A DNA stretch of 38,553 nt from Arthrobacter mobilis (GTDB lineage: Bacteria > Actinomycetota > Actinomycetes > Actinomycetales > Micrococcaceae): contig NZ_JAAZSQ010000006.1 of NCBI RefSeq assembly GCF_012395835.1, positions 97,595-136,147 on the forward strand. The letters are read 5' to 3'. The notes beneath the pieces were generated by a model. It was given only the letters and a program-made list of their open reading frames with translations. It was not told the origin of the DNA and searched no databases. The position numbers and the translations under genes are program-made. How positions within the stretch are numbered: position 1 is the stretch's first letter; each line of letters starts with the position of its first letter. Shown here piece by piece: positions 26,660 through 34,508 of the stretch.

Positions 26660-27940
26660 ATGACCACTTCCCGTTCCTCCGCCACCTCCACCGACGATGC
26701 TCCCGCCGCCCCGGCTTCCGGCCGGTTGGGCCGCTACCGGCATCTGCCCGCACTGGCGGGCAAAAACTTCCTGCCCTCCGGCTTCCTGGCCCGCCTGCCG
26801 CTGGCCATGATCACCGTCGGGGCCCTGACTCTGGTTACTGCCGCCTCCGGATCCTATGCCCTGGGCGGCATGGCGGCCGGCGCCGTCGGCATCGGCTCCG
26901 CCGCAGGTGCCCCGGCCCAGGGGTACCTGGCTGACCGCAAGGGCCAGCGCGCCGTCCTGCTGGCCGCCGCCGCCGCCCACGCCGTCGCCATCGCCGGGCT
27001 GCTGGTGGCCGCCGGCACCGCGCCTGGGCCGGCCGGAGCCGCCGTAAACCTGGCCGCCGCGCTCATGGTGGGCCTGACCTGCCCGCAGGTAGGCCCGCTG
27101 GCCCGGGTGCGCTGGATGGCCATGACCGAACGCCGCCGCGAACTGCGGGACACCGCGCTGTCCTATGAAAGCACCGCCGACGAACTGACCTTCGTGCTGG
27201 GCCCGGCGCTGGTGGGCCTGCTGGCTGCGCTCGTGGCGCCCTGGCTTCCGTTCGTCCTGGCCGCCGTACTGACCATCACCATGGTCCCGGCGTTCGCCGT
27301 GCACCCCACGCACCGGACGGTCCATCCGGCGGCCCGTGCCGGACAGACGGCGGAAGGGCTGCCCGCCCGCTCCCGGCCGGGATGGCTGCTGCCGGCGGCC
27401 GTGCCGGCGCTGGGCATGGCTGCCATGGGCGCTTTCTTCGGCGCTGTCCAGGCCGCGCTCAGTGCCTTCGGCGGCAGCTTCGGTGCCGCGGAATCGGCGG
27501 GCCTGCTGTACGCAGTCCTGGGCCTGAGCTCGGCGGCCACTGCGCTGTCCGTGGCCTTCTGGCCGGAGCGCTTCGCCCACACATCCCGGTGGGTCCTCTG
27601 CTCCGGCGCAATGCTGGCCGGCGCCGCCCTGCTCCTCCTGCCGCAGTCGCCGGCGCCCATGGTGGCCGCGCTGCTGGCCGCCGGCCTGCCGGTAGGGCCG
27701 GTCATGGTGACGGTCTACAGCATCGGCGGCCTGGTTGCTCCGGCGGAACGCCTGGGCACCGTGATGACGATGCTGGCCAGCGGCGTCGTCCTGGGCGCGG
27801 CACTCGGCGCCGCCGTGGCCGGCGGCGTTGCGCAGGCCCACGGGCACACGGGCGCCTTCCTGGTGGCTGCAGCTGCCGCGGCGGCGATGCTGCTGGTCAG
27901 CCTGCTGGGCGTCCGGGCGGTTTGCACGCGCCGTTCCTGA
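26660..27940 (+). CDS. MFS transporter
   Basis: 426 residues with 11-12 hydrophobic segments. The N-terminal 40 residues are polar (Ser/Thr/Ala-rich). A degenerate motif A, GYLADRKGQRAVLL, lies at about 93-106 between helices 2 and 3. The pattern resembles the small-solute/drug efflux branch of the MFS without a recognisable substrate signature. A TAGACT hexamer at about 26589 is a possible -10 but leaves a leader of about 60 nt; the start could be one of several codons nearby, ATG 26660 giving the best N-terminus. Convergent with the IclR gene. Confidence 0.85.
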   Translation: MTTSRSSATSTDDAPAAPASGRLGRYRHLPALAGKNFLPSGFLARLPLAMITVGALTLVTAASGSYALGGMAAGAVGIGSAAGAPAQGYLADRKGQRAVLLAAAAAHAVAIAGLLVAAGTAPGPAGAAVNLAAALMVGLTCPQVGPLARVRWMAMTERRRELRDTALSYESTADELTFVLGPALVGLLAALVAPWLPFVLAAVLTITMVPAFAVHPTHRTVHPAARAGQTAEGLPARSRPGWLLPAAVPALGMAAMGAFFGAVQAALSAFGGSFGAAESAGLLYAVLGLSSAATALSVAFWPERFAHTSRWVLCSGAMLAGAALLLLPQSPAPMVAALLAAGLPVGPVMVTVYSIGGLVAPAERLGTVMTMLASGVVLGAALGAAVAGGVAQAHGHTGAFLVAAAAAAAMLLVSLLGVRAVCTRRS

Positions 27941-27972
27941 GACCTGGGCGCCGCGCCGCCGGCACAGCACAA

Positions 27973-28695
27973 TCAGCGCAACTCGGCCTCGATGGTGGCC
28001 GCTGCCTGCATGAGCGTCCTGCCGATTTCGTCGTTGCCGAGGTCGGTATGGATGTAGACGACCGCGATGGCCGCCGGCAGCTGTCCCGGCACCCGGATGG
28101 GCGCGCCCACGGACGAGACGCCGGGAATAACCTCGTCATGGCTGACCGCATAGCCGAGTTCGGCGGCCGCACGCGACTCGGGCCGGTACGCCTGGCCGGG
28201 AGCCAGCTGCTCCCACTGTTCTTCGCTCAGGGCCGACTGGATGGCAATGCCCGGCGCCCCAGCACTGAGGGAATGCCGTGTGCCCGGACGCTGGGCGAGG
28301 GTCGCGCCGGCATGGCGCGGCTCCACCGTCACCAGGGTGACGCAGTCGTGCTGGTCCCACACGGCGATGAACGCCGTCATCTTCAGGGTGTTGGCCAGCA
28401 ACGTCAGTTCCGGCAGGGCGGCCGACTGCAGGTCGCGTGAGACGCCGCGGGCCAGCGCGGCCAGTCCGGGGCCTGCCTGGAGGCGTCCGGCGGTGTCCCG
28501 CATGACCAGGGAGTGGTCCTCCAGGGTACGCAGGATGCGGTAGGCGATGGAGCGGTGTACGCCCAGTGCTGCCGACAGTTCCGCAATGGTCATCGGGGCC
28601 GGCGCGTCGGCCAGGATCTCAAGGGCCCGGATTCCCCGCGAGAGCGTCTGGGAGTGGGCGGCGCCGGACTTGGCGGGGGCTTCGCTGGAGGGCAT
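27973..28695 (-). CDS. IclR-family transcriptional regulator
   Basis: 240 residues. The N-terminal winged helix-turn-helix (about 17-75) contains LEILADAPAPMTIAELSAAL and HRSIAYRILRTLEDHSLV; the C-terminal effector domain (about 85-240) holds the family-type GAPIRVPGQLPAAIAVVYI region. IclR regulators often control aromatic-acid catabolism and sense a pathway intermediate. It is divergent from hpaC-hpaB, with an 11-bp inverted repeat in the shared 209-bp control region, so it is the best candidate regulator of that operon. The ATG follows TAGGAT by six bases, so it is probably leaderless. Confidence 0.92.
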   Translation of the reverse strand: MPSSEAPAKSGAAHSQTLSRGIRALEILADAPAPMTIAELSAALGVHRSIAYRILRTLEDHSLVMRDTAGRLQAGPGLAALARGVSRDLQSAALPELTLLANTLKMTAFIAVWDQHDCVTLVTVEPRHAGATLAQRPGTRHSLSAGAPGIAIQSALSEEQWEQLAPGQAYRPESRAAAELGYAVSHDEVIPGVSSVGAPIRVPGQLPAAIAVVYIHTDLGNDEIGRTLMQAAATIEAELR

Positions 28696-28701
28696 TCGAT
28701 C

Positions 28702-28707
28702 ATCCTA
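28702..28707 (-). promoter_or_regulatory. -10 box TAGGAT of the iclR-type gene
   Basis: Minus-strand TAGGAT, six bases before the ATG; leaderless spacing. Confidence 0.45.
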
Positions 28708-28766
28708 TGGGCACTGGATTGGGAAAAATTACGCGCCGGGAGTTGTGCCTGCGCTCACATTCCTAT

Positions 28767-28807
28767 ATTGTTCTATATCAGGACGCGATGTTCAACTATA
28801 GAACAAT
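28767..28807. promoter_or_regulatory. 11-bp perfect inverted repeat in the iclR/hpaC control region
   Basis: ATTGTTCTATA (28767-28777) and TATAGAACAAT (28797-28807) are perfect reverse complements separated by 19 bp. A second, shorter GTTC-N7-GAAC repeat uses the right arm (28790-28804). The AT-rich arms stand out in GC-rich DNA. The right arm contains TATAGA, which could be the hpaC -10 box, so a bound protein would block it. Spacing of about 30 bp between arm centres (three helical turns) fits dimer-of-dimers binding. Confidence 0.65.
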
Positions 28808-28904
28808 TGAGAAACATCGATTCAGGAACAGTTGGACGCCCGGCGGGATGGACCGGTTCCGCACTCCGTCCCCCGGTATCCCACTCAAGAGTTAAGGACC
28901 AACG

Positions 28905-29447
28905 ATGATTGCTACTCCCAAGCAGGATGCTGCGGCCCGTCCCAGCATTCCGCCGAAGGTGTTGCGGCCCCGTGAGCACCACTTCCGCGGCAGCCTTGGC
29001 CGGTTCGCCACCGGTGTGGCGATCGTGACCTTCGACGGCGTGACCAAGCGCCACGGCATCACGGTCAACTCCTTCACCTCGGTCTCCATGGAGCCGCCGC
29101 TGGTGCTGGTGAGCATTGCCCGGAGCACCAAGGCGCATGACGAGCTTGAGGGCCGCCCGTTCACGGTGAACATCCTCGGCGCGGAGCAGCGGGCGCTGGC
29201 CCTGCATTTCGCCGGCAAGCCCTCGGATGAACCGGCCTGGATCGAGGGCGAGGTTGCTCCCCGGCTGAACAACGTCCTGGCCTTCTTCGAGTGCAAGCCG
29301 TGGGCAGCCTACGACGGGGGCGACCACACCCTGTACCTGGGCGAGGTTGTCGATTTCAACTACCGCAGCGGCGATGCCCTCGGCTTCGCCAACAGCAACT
29401 TCACCACCATCCCGGAAAGCCAGCTCGGCATCGAGGAACTGCTCTAA
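28905..29447 (+). CDS. hpaC: Flavin reductase component of 4-hydroxyphenylacetate 3-monooxygenase
   Basis: 180 residues, the usual size for the HpaC/flavin reductase-like family. It supplies reduced flavin, made with NAD(P)H, to the oxygenase HpaB. Family features: LGRFATGVAIVTFDG, the flavin-binding GITVNSFTSVSMEPPLVLVS, FTVNILG, and the C-terminal HTLYLGEVVDF. Shine-Dalgarno AAGGA precedes the ATG. The oxygenase gene follows after 55 bp, forming a two-gene operon in reverse of the E. coli hpaBC order. The exact substrate depends on HpaB. Confidence 0.9.
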   Translation: MIATPKQDAAARPSIPPKVLRPREHHFRGSLGRFATGVAIVTFDGVTKRHGITVNSFTSVSMEPPLVLVSIARSTKAHDELEGRPFTVNILGAEQRALALHFAGKPSDEPAWIEGEVAPRLNNVLAFFECKPWAAYDGGDHTLYLGEVVDFNYRSGDALGFANSNFTTIPESQLGIEELL

Positions 29448-29502
29448 AGGCAGCTCCGCGCAGGGCAACAACCGATTCACAGTAGAAACCTGGAGTAAAG
29501 CA

Positions 29503-30960
29503 ATGGGTATCCGTACCGGACAGCAGTACCTGGACAAGCTCAACTCGATGACCCCGCACGTGGTCATCAACGGCGAGGTTGTCTCCGAGAAGATCGCCGA
29601 GCACCCGGCGTTCCGCAACAACGCCCGCACCTACGCCAAGCTGTTCGACATGCAGCATGACCCGAAGTACCAGGAGGCCCTGACCTACACCTCGCCGACC
29701 ACCGGCGACCTGGTCAACGCCTCGTTCCTGGTGCCGCGTACCATCGAGGACCTGGAGAAGCGGCGCAAGGCCATCTCCACCTGGGCTGAGTACTCCAACG
29801 GCTTCCTGGGCCGCTCGGGCGACTACATGAACTCCTCGCTGACCGCCCTATCGACGGCGAAGAAGTTCTTCGCCAAGGCCGATCCGGTCTTCGGCGAGCG
29901 CATCGAGAGGTACTACGAGTACGCCCGCGAAAACGACCTGCTGGCCACCCACACCCTGATCCCGCCGCAGGTCAACCGCTCCGTCTCCGGCACCGAGCAG
30001 CTCGGCGGCCAGCTGGCCGCCCGCGTGACCGAGGAGCGCGAGGACGGCATCATCATCAACGGTGCCCGCATGCTGGCCACGATCGCCCCGATCGCCGACG
30101 AACTGCTGGTCTTCCCCTCCACGGTGCTGCGCGGTACGCCGGAAGACGCTCCGTACTCCTACGCCTTCGCCCTGCCGAACGACACCCCGGGCATGCGCTA
30201 CCTGTGCCGCTCCTCGCTGTACAACAACGGCAGCTTCCACGACGAGCCGCTGGCCTCCCGCTTCGAGGAAATGGACGCAGTGGTCATCTTCGAGGATGTC
30301 TTCGTGCCGAACGAGCGCATCTTCATGCTGGGCCGCCCGGACCTGTGCAACGCCTGGTACGCCGAGACCGGCGCCGGCGCCCTGATGACCCACCAGGTCG
30401 TCACCCGCACCATTGCCAAGAGCACCTTCTACCTGGGCCTGGCCTCCGAGCTGGCCGCGTCCATCGGCATCGACGGCTTCCAGCACATCCAGGAGGACAT
30501 CGCCGAGCTGATCGTCGACGTCGAAATCGGCAAGGCGCTTATCCGCGCTTCCGAGGCCGACGCCGAGCTGAGCGAGGACGGCGTCATGCTCCCGCACTGG
30601 ACCACGCTGAATGCGGCCCGCAACTGGTACCCGAAGATGGCCCAGCGCTTCCCGCAGATCATCCGCAAGTTCTCGGCCTCGGGCCTGATGGCCCTGCCCG
30701 GCGAGGCGGACGTGAACAGCGAGGCGCGCGAGGACATCGAGAAGTACCTGCAGGGCAAGACCGTGACCGGACCGGAGCGCGTGCGCCTGTTCAAGCTGGC
30801 ACTGGATGCCTCGATCTCCGGCTTCTCCGGCCGCGAGTCGCTGTACGAGTACTTCTTCTTCGGCGACCCGGTCCGCATGGCCGGCGCCCTGGTGAACAGC
30901 TACGACCGCGAGCCGGCCCGTGCCCGCGTCCGCGAGCTGCTCACCCGCGAGGGCTTCTAA
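29503..30960 (+). CDS. hpaB: 4-hydroxyphenylacetate 3-monooxygenase, oxygenase component
   Basis: 485 residues. It uses FADH2 and O2 to hydroxylate 4-hydroxyphenylacetate to 3,4-dihydroxyphenylacetate (homoprotocatechuate). The protein follows the HpaB fold: GQQYLDKLNSMTPHVVINGE at the N-terminus, TYTSPTTGDLVNASFLVPRT, HTLIPPQVNRS in the middle, FEDVFVPNERIFM, and the four-helix C-terminal domain ending SLYEYFFFGDPVRMAGAL. Related HpaB-like enzymes act on phenol or chlorophenols. Here the homoprotocatechuate dioxygenase 7 kb downstream favours 4-hydroxyphenylacetate. Start: ATG with TGGAG nine bases upstream. A strong terminator closes the operon. Confidence 0.92.
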   Translation: MGIRTGQQYLDKLNSMTPHVVINGEVVSEKIAEHPAFRNNARTYAKLFDMQHDPKYQEALTYTSPTTGDLVNASFLVPRTIEDLEKRRKAISTWAEYSNGFLGRSGDYMNSSLTALSTAKKFFAKADPVFGERIERYYEYARENDLLATHTLIPPQVNRSVSGTEQLGGQLAARVTEEREDGIIINGARMLATIAPIADELLVFPSTVLRGTPEDAPYSYAFALPNDTPGMRYLCRSSLYNNGSFHDEPLASRFEEMDAVVIFEDVFVPNERIFMLGRPDLCNAWYAETGAGALMTHQVVTRTIAKSTFYLGLASELAASIGIDGFQHIQEDIAELIVDVEIGKALIRASEADAELSEDGVMLPHWTTLNAARNWYPKMAQRFPQIIRKFSASGLMALPGEADVNSEAREDIEKYLQGKTVTGPERVRLFKLALDASISGFSGRESLYEYFFFGDPVRMAGALVNSYDREPARARVRELLTREGF

Positions 30961-31016
30961 GCAGCCGGCCTGCTGGCAGCCCCTCCGGTGCTGCCACGGC
31001 CGCACCGGCAATACGG

Positions 31017-31054
31017 AACACACCCCCGGCCCTGCCGGGGGTGTGTTCTTCGTT
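31017..31054 (+). terminator. Terminator of the hpaCB operon
   Basis: AACACACCCCCGGC and GCCGGGGGTGTGTT form a perfect 14-bp stem with a 3-nt loop, followed by CTTCGTT. Confidence 0.8.
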
Positions 31055-31064
31055 ACAGTGCATG

Positions 31065-31103
31065 TACTATGGCACTTGTCGCGTAACCGACCGTTCTGTC
31101 GGT
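31065..31103 (+). promoter_or_regulatory. Promoter/operator region of the MHS permease
   Basis: TACTAT (31065-31070) is a good -10 box. ACCGAC and GTCGGT (31086-31103) form an 18-bp palindrome with a 6-bp centre a little downstream, in the leader. The half-site resembles TetR-type operators, so a repressor could act as a roadblock. The binding protein is not known; the TetR gene at 33787 is one candidate. Confidence 0.45.
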
Positions 31104-31141
31104 AAATGTTTCGTTGTTCAGCCGATCCACCGGAGGAACCA

Positions 31142-32533
31142 ATGTCAACAACAGAAGAACCGGCAGCCGCGCTCCCGCAGGCCACCCGGCAGGAGGAGCG
31201 CAAGGTCCTTGCCGGGACGCTGGTTGGCACCACCATCGAGTGGTATGACTTCTTCATTTACGCCCAAGCCGCAGGCCTGGTGCTGGCGGGCCTCTACTTC
31301 GCCCCGCTGGCCCAGGAGAACGCCGCACTGGCGCAGATTATCTCGTGGGCGACGCTGGGAATCAGCTTCCTGTTCCGGCCCCTGGGTGCCGTTGTTGCCG
31401 GACATCTCGGCGACCGGCTGGGCCGCAAGAAGATGCTGGTCTTCACCCTCGTGACGATGGGTGTGGCGACCACTCTGATCGGCCTCCTGCCCACCCATGC
31501 CCAGATCGGTGTGTGGGCTCCGATCCTGCTGGTGTTCTTCCGGATCCTGCAGGGCTTCTCGGCCGGCGGTGAATGGGGCGGGGCCGCCCTCATGTCCGTC
31601 GAGCACGCCCCCCGTGACCGCCGCGGTTACTTTGGGGCGTATCCGCAGATCGGTGTTCCGTGCGGCATGATCCTGGCGACCGGCGTCATGTTCCTGGTCA
31701 CGACGTCCATGAGCGAGGAGGCGTTCCTGGCCTGGGGCTGGCGTATTCCGTTCCTGTCCTCGGTGCTGCTCATCGTTGTCGGCTATCTGATCCGCCGCGC
31801 CGTGGACGAAAGCCCGGTCTTCAAGGAAATGCTGCTGAGGAAGAAGGAATCGGCAGCACCGCTGGGCCAGCTGTTCAGGCACAACTCCAGGGAGGTCAGC
31901 CTCACCGCCCTGATCTTCATCGCCAATAATGCGGCCGGCTACCTGCTGATCGCCTTCTTTTCCTCCTATGCCACCAGGCCTGTCGGGGAGGGCGGACTGG
32001 GCATGGACCGGGGCCCGGTATTGCTGGCCACGATCGTGGCAGCGTTCGGCTGGCTGCTCTTCACGCTGTTCGGCGGGATCATCTCGGACAGGCTGGGCCG
32101 GATCCGCACCTTCCAGATCGGTTATGTCCTGCTGTTGGTGTGGGCCGTGCCCATGTTCCTGCTGATCGAAACGGCCGACATCCTCTGGTTTGGGGTCGCG
32201 GCTTTCGTGCTGACCATCGGCCTGGGTCTGTCCTACGGTCCGCAGTCGGCGCTCTATGCGGAGATGTTCCCCGTCAACGTCCGCTATTCCGGCGTCTCCA
32301 TCGGTTACGCCATCGGTGCCATCCTCGGCGGCGCCTTCGCCCCGTTGATCGCCGAGGTGCTGCTGCGAGAGACCGGCACTACCACCGCCATCGGCCTCTA
32401 CATCGCGGTGCTCTGCCTGGTTTCGCTGGTGGCCGTGTCCCTCGTGAAGGAAACCAAGGGGACCAACCTGCGGGTGGAGGAAGCGCACCAGGAGTACCTG
32501 CGCACCCATCCCGAGGCCAAAGAGCAACTGTAA
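31142..32533 (+). CDS. MHS-family MFS permease (metabolite:H+ symporter)
   Basis: 463 residues, 12 transmembrane segments. The N-terminal GTTIEWYDFFIY motif is the signature of the metabolite:H+ symporters (ShiA, ProP, KgtP, and aromatic-acid members). Motif A reads GHLGDRLGRKKMLV between helices 2 and 3, and GGIISDRLGRIRTF repeats it in the second half; the GFSAGGEWGGAALMSVEHAP segment is also typical. A strong GGAGGAACCA Shine-Dalgarno fixes the start. The position between hpaCB and the amine oxidase regulators suggests import of hydroxyphenylacetate or a related compound; the substrate is inferred from context alone. Confidence 0.92.
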   Translation: MSTTEEPAAALPQATRQEERKVLAGTLVGTTIEWYDFFIYAQAAGLVLAGLYFAPLAQENAALAQIISWATLGISFLFRPLGAVVAGHLGDRLGRKKMLVFTLVTMGVATTLIGLLPTHAQIGVWAPILLVFFRILQGFSAGGEWGGAALMSVEHAPRDRRGYFGAYPQIGVPCGMILATGVMFLVTTSMSEEAFLAWGWRIPFLSSVLLIVVGYLIRRAVDESPVFKEMLLRKKESAAPLGQLFRHNSREVSLTALIFIANNAAGYLLIAFFSSYATRPVGEGGLGMDRGPVLLATIVAAFGWLLFTLFGGIISDRLGRIRTFQIGYVLLLVWAVPMFLLIETADILWFGVAAFVLTIGLGLSYGPQSALYAEMFPVNVRYSGVSIGYAIGAILGGAFAPLIAEVLLRETGTTTAIGLYIAVLCLVSLVAVSLVKETKGTNLRVEEAHQEYLRTHPEAKEQL

Positions 32534-32545
32534 AACGCACCGTCC

Positions 32546-32573
32546 GGGGGCGCCGCGTCCATGCGTCGCCCCC
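32546..32573 (+). terminator. GC-rich hairpin between the convergent MHS and AraC genes
   Basis: GGGGGCG-c-CGC pairs with GCG-t-CGCCCCC (10 bp, one internal mismatch) 12 nt after the MHS stop codon. No T-run; a modest terminator. Confidence 0.45.
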
Positions 32574-32668
32574 GCTGTCCTCGCTATCAGGCGTGGGCAA
32601 AGGGCAGGTCCCGTCCTTGCGCAGGCTTCCTGGCATGGCCCGGGTGCCTCCGGACGCCTGCCTGCCGG

Positions 32669-33685
32669 TCAGCGGTCCGCGCGCCGGTACGCGCTGGGCG
32701 GCTCGCCGAAGGCGCTGCGGAAAACCCGGCTGAAGTGGGCGGCGTCCACGAATCCCCAGCGTGCGGCGATGGCGCCCACGGAGCGGTCGGCCAGGATGGG
32801 ATCGCGCAGGTCCCGGCGGCAGTGCTCCAGCCGGCGGGTGCGGATCCAGCTGGCCACCGTGGTGCCGGACGCCGCGAAGATGTTGTGCAGGTGCCTGGTC
32901 GAGACGTAGTGGGCCGCGGCGATGTCCGCGGGGGAGAGCTCCGGGTTCCCGAGGTGGGCTTCGATGTAGTGCCGGATCTTGGTCATCAGTTCACTGTGGC
33001 TGCCGCTTGCCGGCTCGCGCCGGGCGTCCAGCTCGCTTTCGAACATGGTGGCGATCAGGTCCACCACGTTGTGCGCGAGCCGGCGGCCACTGGCTCCGGA
33101 GAGGACGTCGAGGTTCTCCGCGAGCTGTACCATGAACGGGCTGACCATCCGGCCCAGGCCCGCGTCGCCGGGCAGGCGGACGGCGGTCAGCTGGGCCACC
33201 GCTTCGGCCGGCAGGTCCAGGGCGTCATGCGGGAACATCAGCACCAGGGTCCGGAAGTCCTCGCCGTAGCCCAGCGTGTAAGGGCGGTGGGTGTCGTAGA
33301 CCGCCAGGTCCCCGGGGCGCAGCGTGGCCTCGCGGTTGTCCTGCACCAGCAACCCGTGGCCGGCCAGCTGGAGGTTGAGCTTGAAATACAGCCGGTCCGA
33401 GGCCGAAATGAGCGACGGCGTGCGCACCACCCGGTGGCCGCTGGCACTGACTTCCACGATGGAGAGTTCGTCCAGGATGCGCGAACGCATGCGGCCGCGG
33501 AACCCCTCGGCCGAGTCCGTGTGGACCTCAAGCGGGACGAAGGATTCGCTGACCAGGTTCCGCCACTCGGCAAGGCTGCCGGCCTGGGCGGTCTGGACCT
33601 CGGAGGGTGCCCCGGACTGGCGGGGCCCCTCGGGGAGGAGCGCCGCAGCGGGGGCCGGCTGCAGAAGTGAAGTGTTGTGCGTCAC
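32669..33685 (-). CDS. AraC-family transcriptional activator (FeaR-like architecture)
   Basis: 338 residues. The N-terminal half (about 40-210) fits the AraC_binding_2-type ligand domain; the C-terminal AraC/XylS double helix-turn-helix (about 235-338) contains ELSPADIAAAHYVSTRHLHN and the closing AHFSRVFRSAFGEPPSAYR. In E. coli the related FeaR activates the tynA amine oxidase and feaB aldehyde dehydrogenase genes, so a regulator of this design beside a copper amine oxidase is meaningful. Start: GTG 10 nt after a clear promoter; the reading continues upstream as an Arg-rich shadow and was rejected. Confidence 0.9.
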   Translation of the reverse strand: MTHNTSLLQPAPAAALLPEGPRQSGAPSEVQTAQAGSLAEWRNLVSESFVPLEVHTDSAEGFRGRMRSRILDELSIVEVSASGHRVVRTPSLISASDRLYFKLNLQLAGHGLLVQDNREATLRPGDLAVYDTHRPYTLGYGEDFRTLVLMFPHDALDLPAEAVAQLTAVRLPGDAGLGRMVSPFMVQLAENLDVLSGASGRRLAHNVVDLIATMFESELDARREPASGSHSELMTKIRHYIEAHLGNPELSPADIAAAHYVSTRHLHNIFAASGTTVASWIRTRRLEHCRRDLRDPILADRSVGAIAARWGFVDAAHFSRVFRSAFGEPPSAYRRADR

Positions 33686-33695
33686 AATGCATCCC

Positions 33696-33724
33696 AATGT
33701 AGCGGGGAATTGCGCCGCTGTCAC
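33696..33724 (-). promoter_or_regulatory. Promoter of the AraC-type gene (GTGACA-N17-TACATT)
   Basis: On the minus strand GTGACA (-35) and TACATT (-10) are separated by 17 bp, close to consensus, with the GTG start 10 nt after the -10 box. A TCACC-N14-GGTGA repeat overlaps the -35 side (33721-33744). Confidence 0.6.
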
Positions 33725-33786
33725 CTTTTTTCGACGCCCGGTGAATAAAAAGCAGTTCCGCCGGCAGCGCGGCTCCCGTCCCCGCG

Positions 33787-34383
33787 CTAACTGCCGGCCG
33801 ACAGCAGGTGCAGGTAGCTGTCCAGCTGGGCAGTGAGCTGGCGCGGGGAATGGGTCGACGGCGTCAGTGCGGCGGTGATCTGTGCGCCCAGGACGAAGGT
33901 CATCAGCAGGCCGGCAATATCCTCGTCCGGGGCGTCGGTGTGGATCTCGCCTGCTGCCCGCGCCTGCATGAGGTAGAGGCCCAGGGCGGTCTGCCACATG
34001 CCCATGTACTCTTCGTGCAGCCGTGCCTTCTCGGGGTCGGTCAGGGCCTTCTGCCAGAACGGAATGACGATCCGGGCCTCGCTGATTTTGGTGTCATCCA
34101 GCGGCAGGATCTCGTGGCAGTAGGCGCGCAGGGCGGCCAGTCCCTCCAGTCCTGCCGTCGCCGCGGCCATCCGCTGGTTGGTCTGATTGAAGACGTGCCC
34201 GAAGGCGAAGGTCAGCAGGTCGTCCTTGGTGGGGAAGTAGGGCTTCAGGGCGCCGTTGGCGAAGCCGGCCTCGGCGGCGATTTCCCGCATGGTGGCCCCT
34301 TCCATGCCGTGCCGGGCGATGATCCGCCAGGTCGCGTTGACCAGCTCCACCCGGCGCTGGTCGTGGTCGACAATCTTCGGCAT
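33787..34383 (-). CDS. TetR/AcrR-family transcriptional regulator
   Basis: 198 residues. The N-terminal helix-turn-helix (about 8-55) has RVELVNATWRIIARHGMEGA, then MREIAAEAGFANGALKPYF and KDDLLTFAF, the standard TetR DNA-binding pattern. The C-terminal ligand domain shows the ILPLDD...EARIVIPFWQKAL layout of the BetI-like branch. It is divergent from the copper amine oxidase, and a palindrome covers both promoters, so it most likely represses the oxidase gene and itself. It precedes the AraC gene on the same strand with a gap of 101 bp. Confidence 0.92.
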   Translation of the reverse strand: MPKIVDHDQRRVELVNATWRIIARHGMEGATMREIAAEAGFANGALKPYFPTKDDLLTFAFGHVFNQTNQRMAAATAGLEGLAALRAYCHEILPLDDTKISEARIVIPFWQKALTDPEKARLHEEYMGMWQTALGLYLMQARAAGEIHTDAPDEDIAGLLMTFVLGAQITAALTPSTHSPRQLTAQLDSYLHLLSAGS

Positions 34384-34416
34384 GCTGTCCCTTTCCGGAC
34401 CTTTCGTAGAAAAACC

Positions 34417-34455
34417 TTGTGATCCATCTTACGGAGCTGTATTCTCTACAGTCAT
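34417..34455. promoter_or_regulatory. Divergent tetR/amine-oxidase promoters with a 15-bp palindrome
   Basis: Plus strand: TTGTGA (34417-34422), 17 bp, TATTCT (34440-34445), giving a start near 34452 for the amine oxidase gene. Minus strand: ATGACT (34450-34455), 18 bp, TAAGAT (34426-34431) for the TetR gene. The palindrome CTGTA-TTCTC-TACAG (34437-34451) covers the plus-strand -10 and sits in the spacer of the minus-strand promoter, an ideal place for autoregulated TetR repression. Confidence 0.65.
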
Positions 34456-34508
34456 AGAAAATAATCGCCGGAACCACCGGCGGATGCCAACTGTTGGAAA
34501 GGGCAGCC

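Noticed and set aside
25019-27970. A 983-codon open frame on the minus strand opposite sbcC and the MFS gene
   Set aside because: The plus-strand SbcC motifs (Walker A, zinc hook, signature, Walker B) are complete, and the minus translation is low-complexity Arg/Gly/Gln-rich with no domain. It is a shadow frame in GC-rich, Ala-rich coding DNA.
29503-30960. HpaB homologue as a phenol or chlorophenol hydroxylase
   Set aside because: Possible by family, but the homoprotocatechuate dioxygenase and the amine oxidase in the same island favour 4-hydroxyphenylacetate. Kept as an alternative only.
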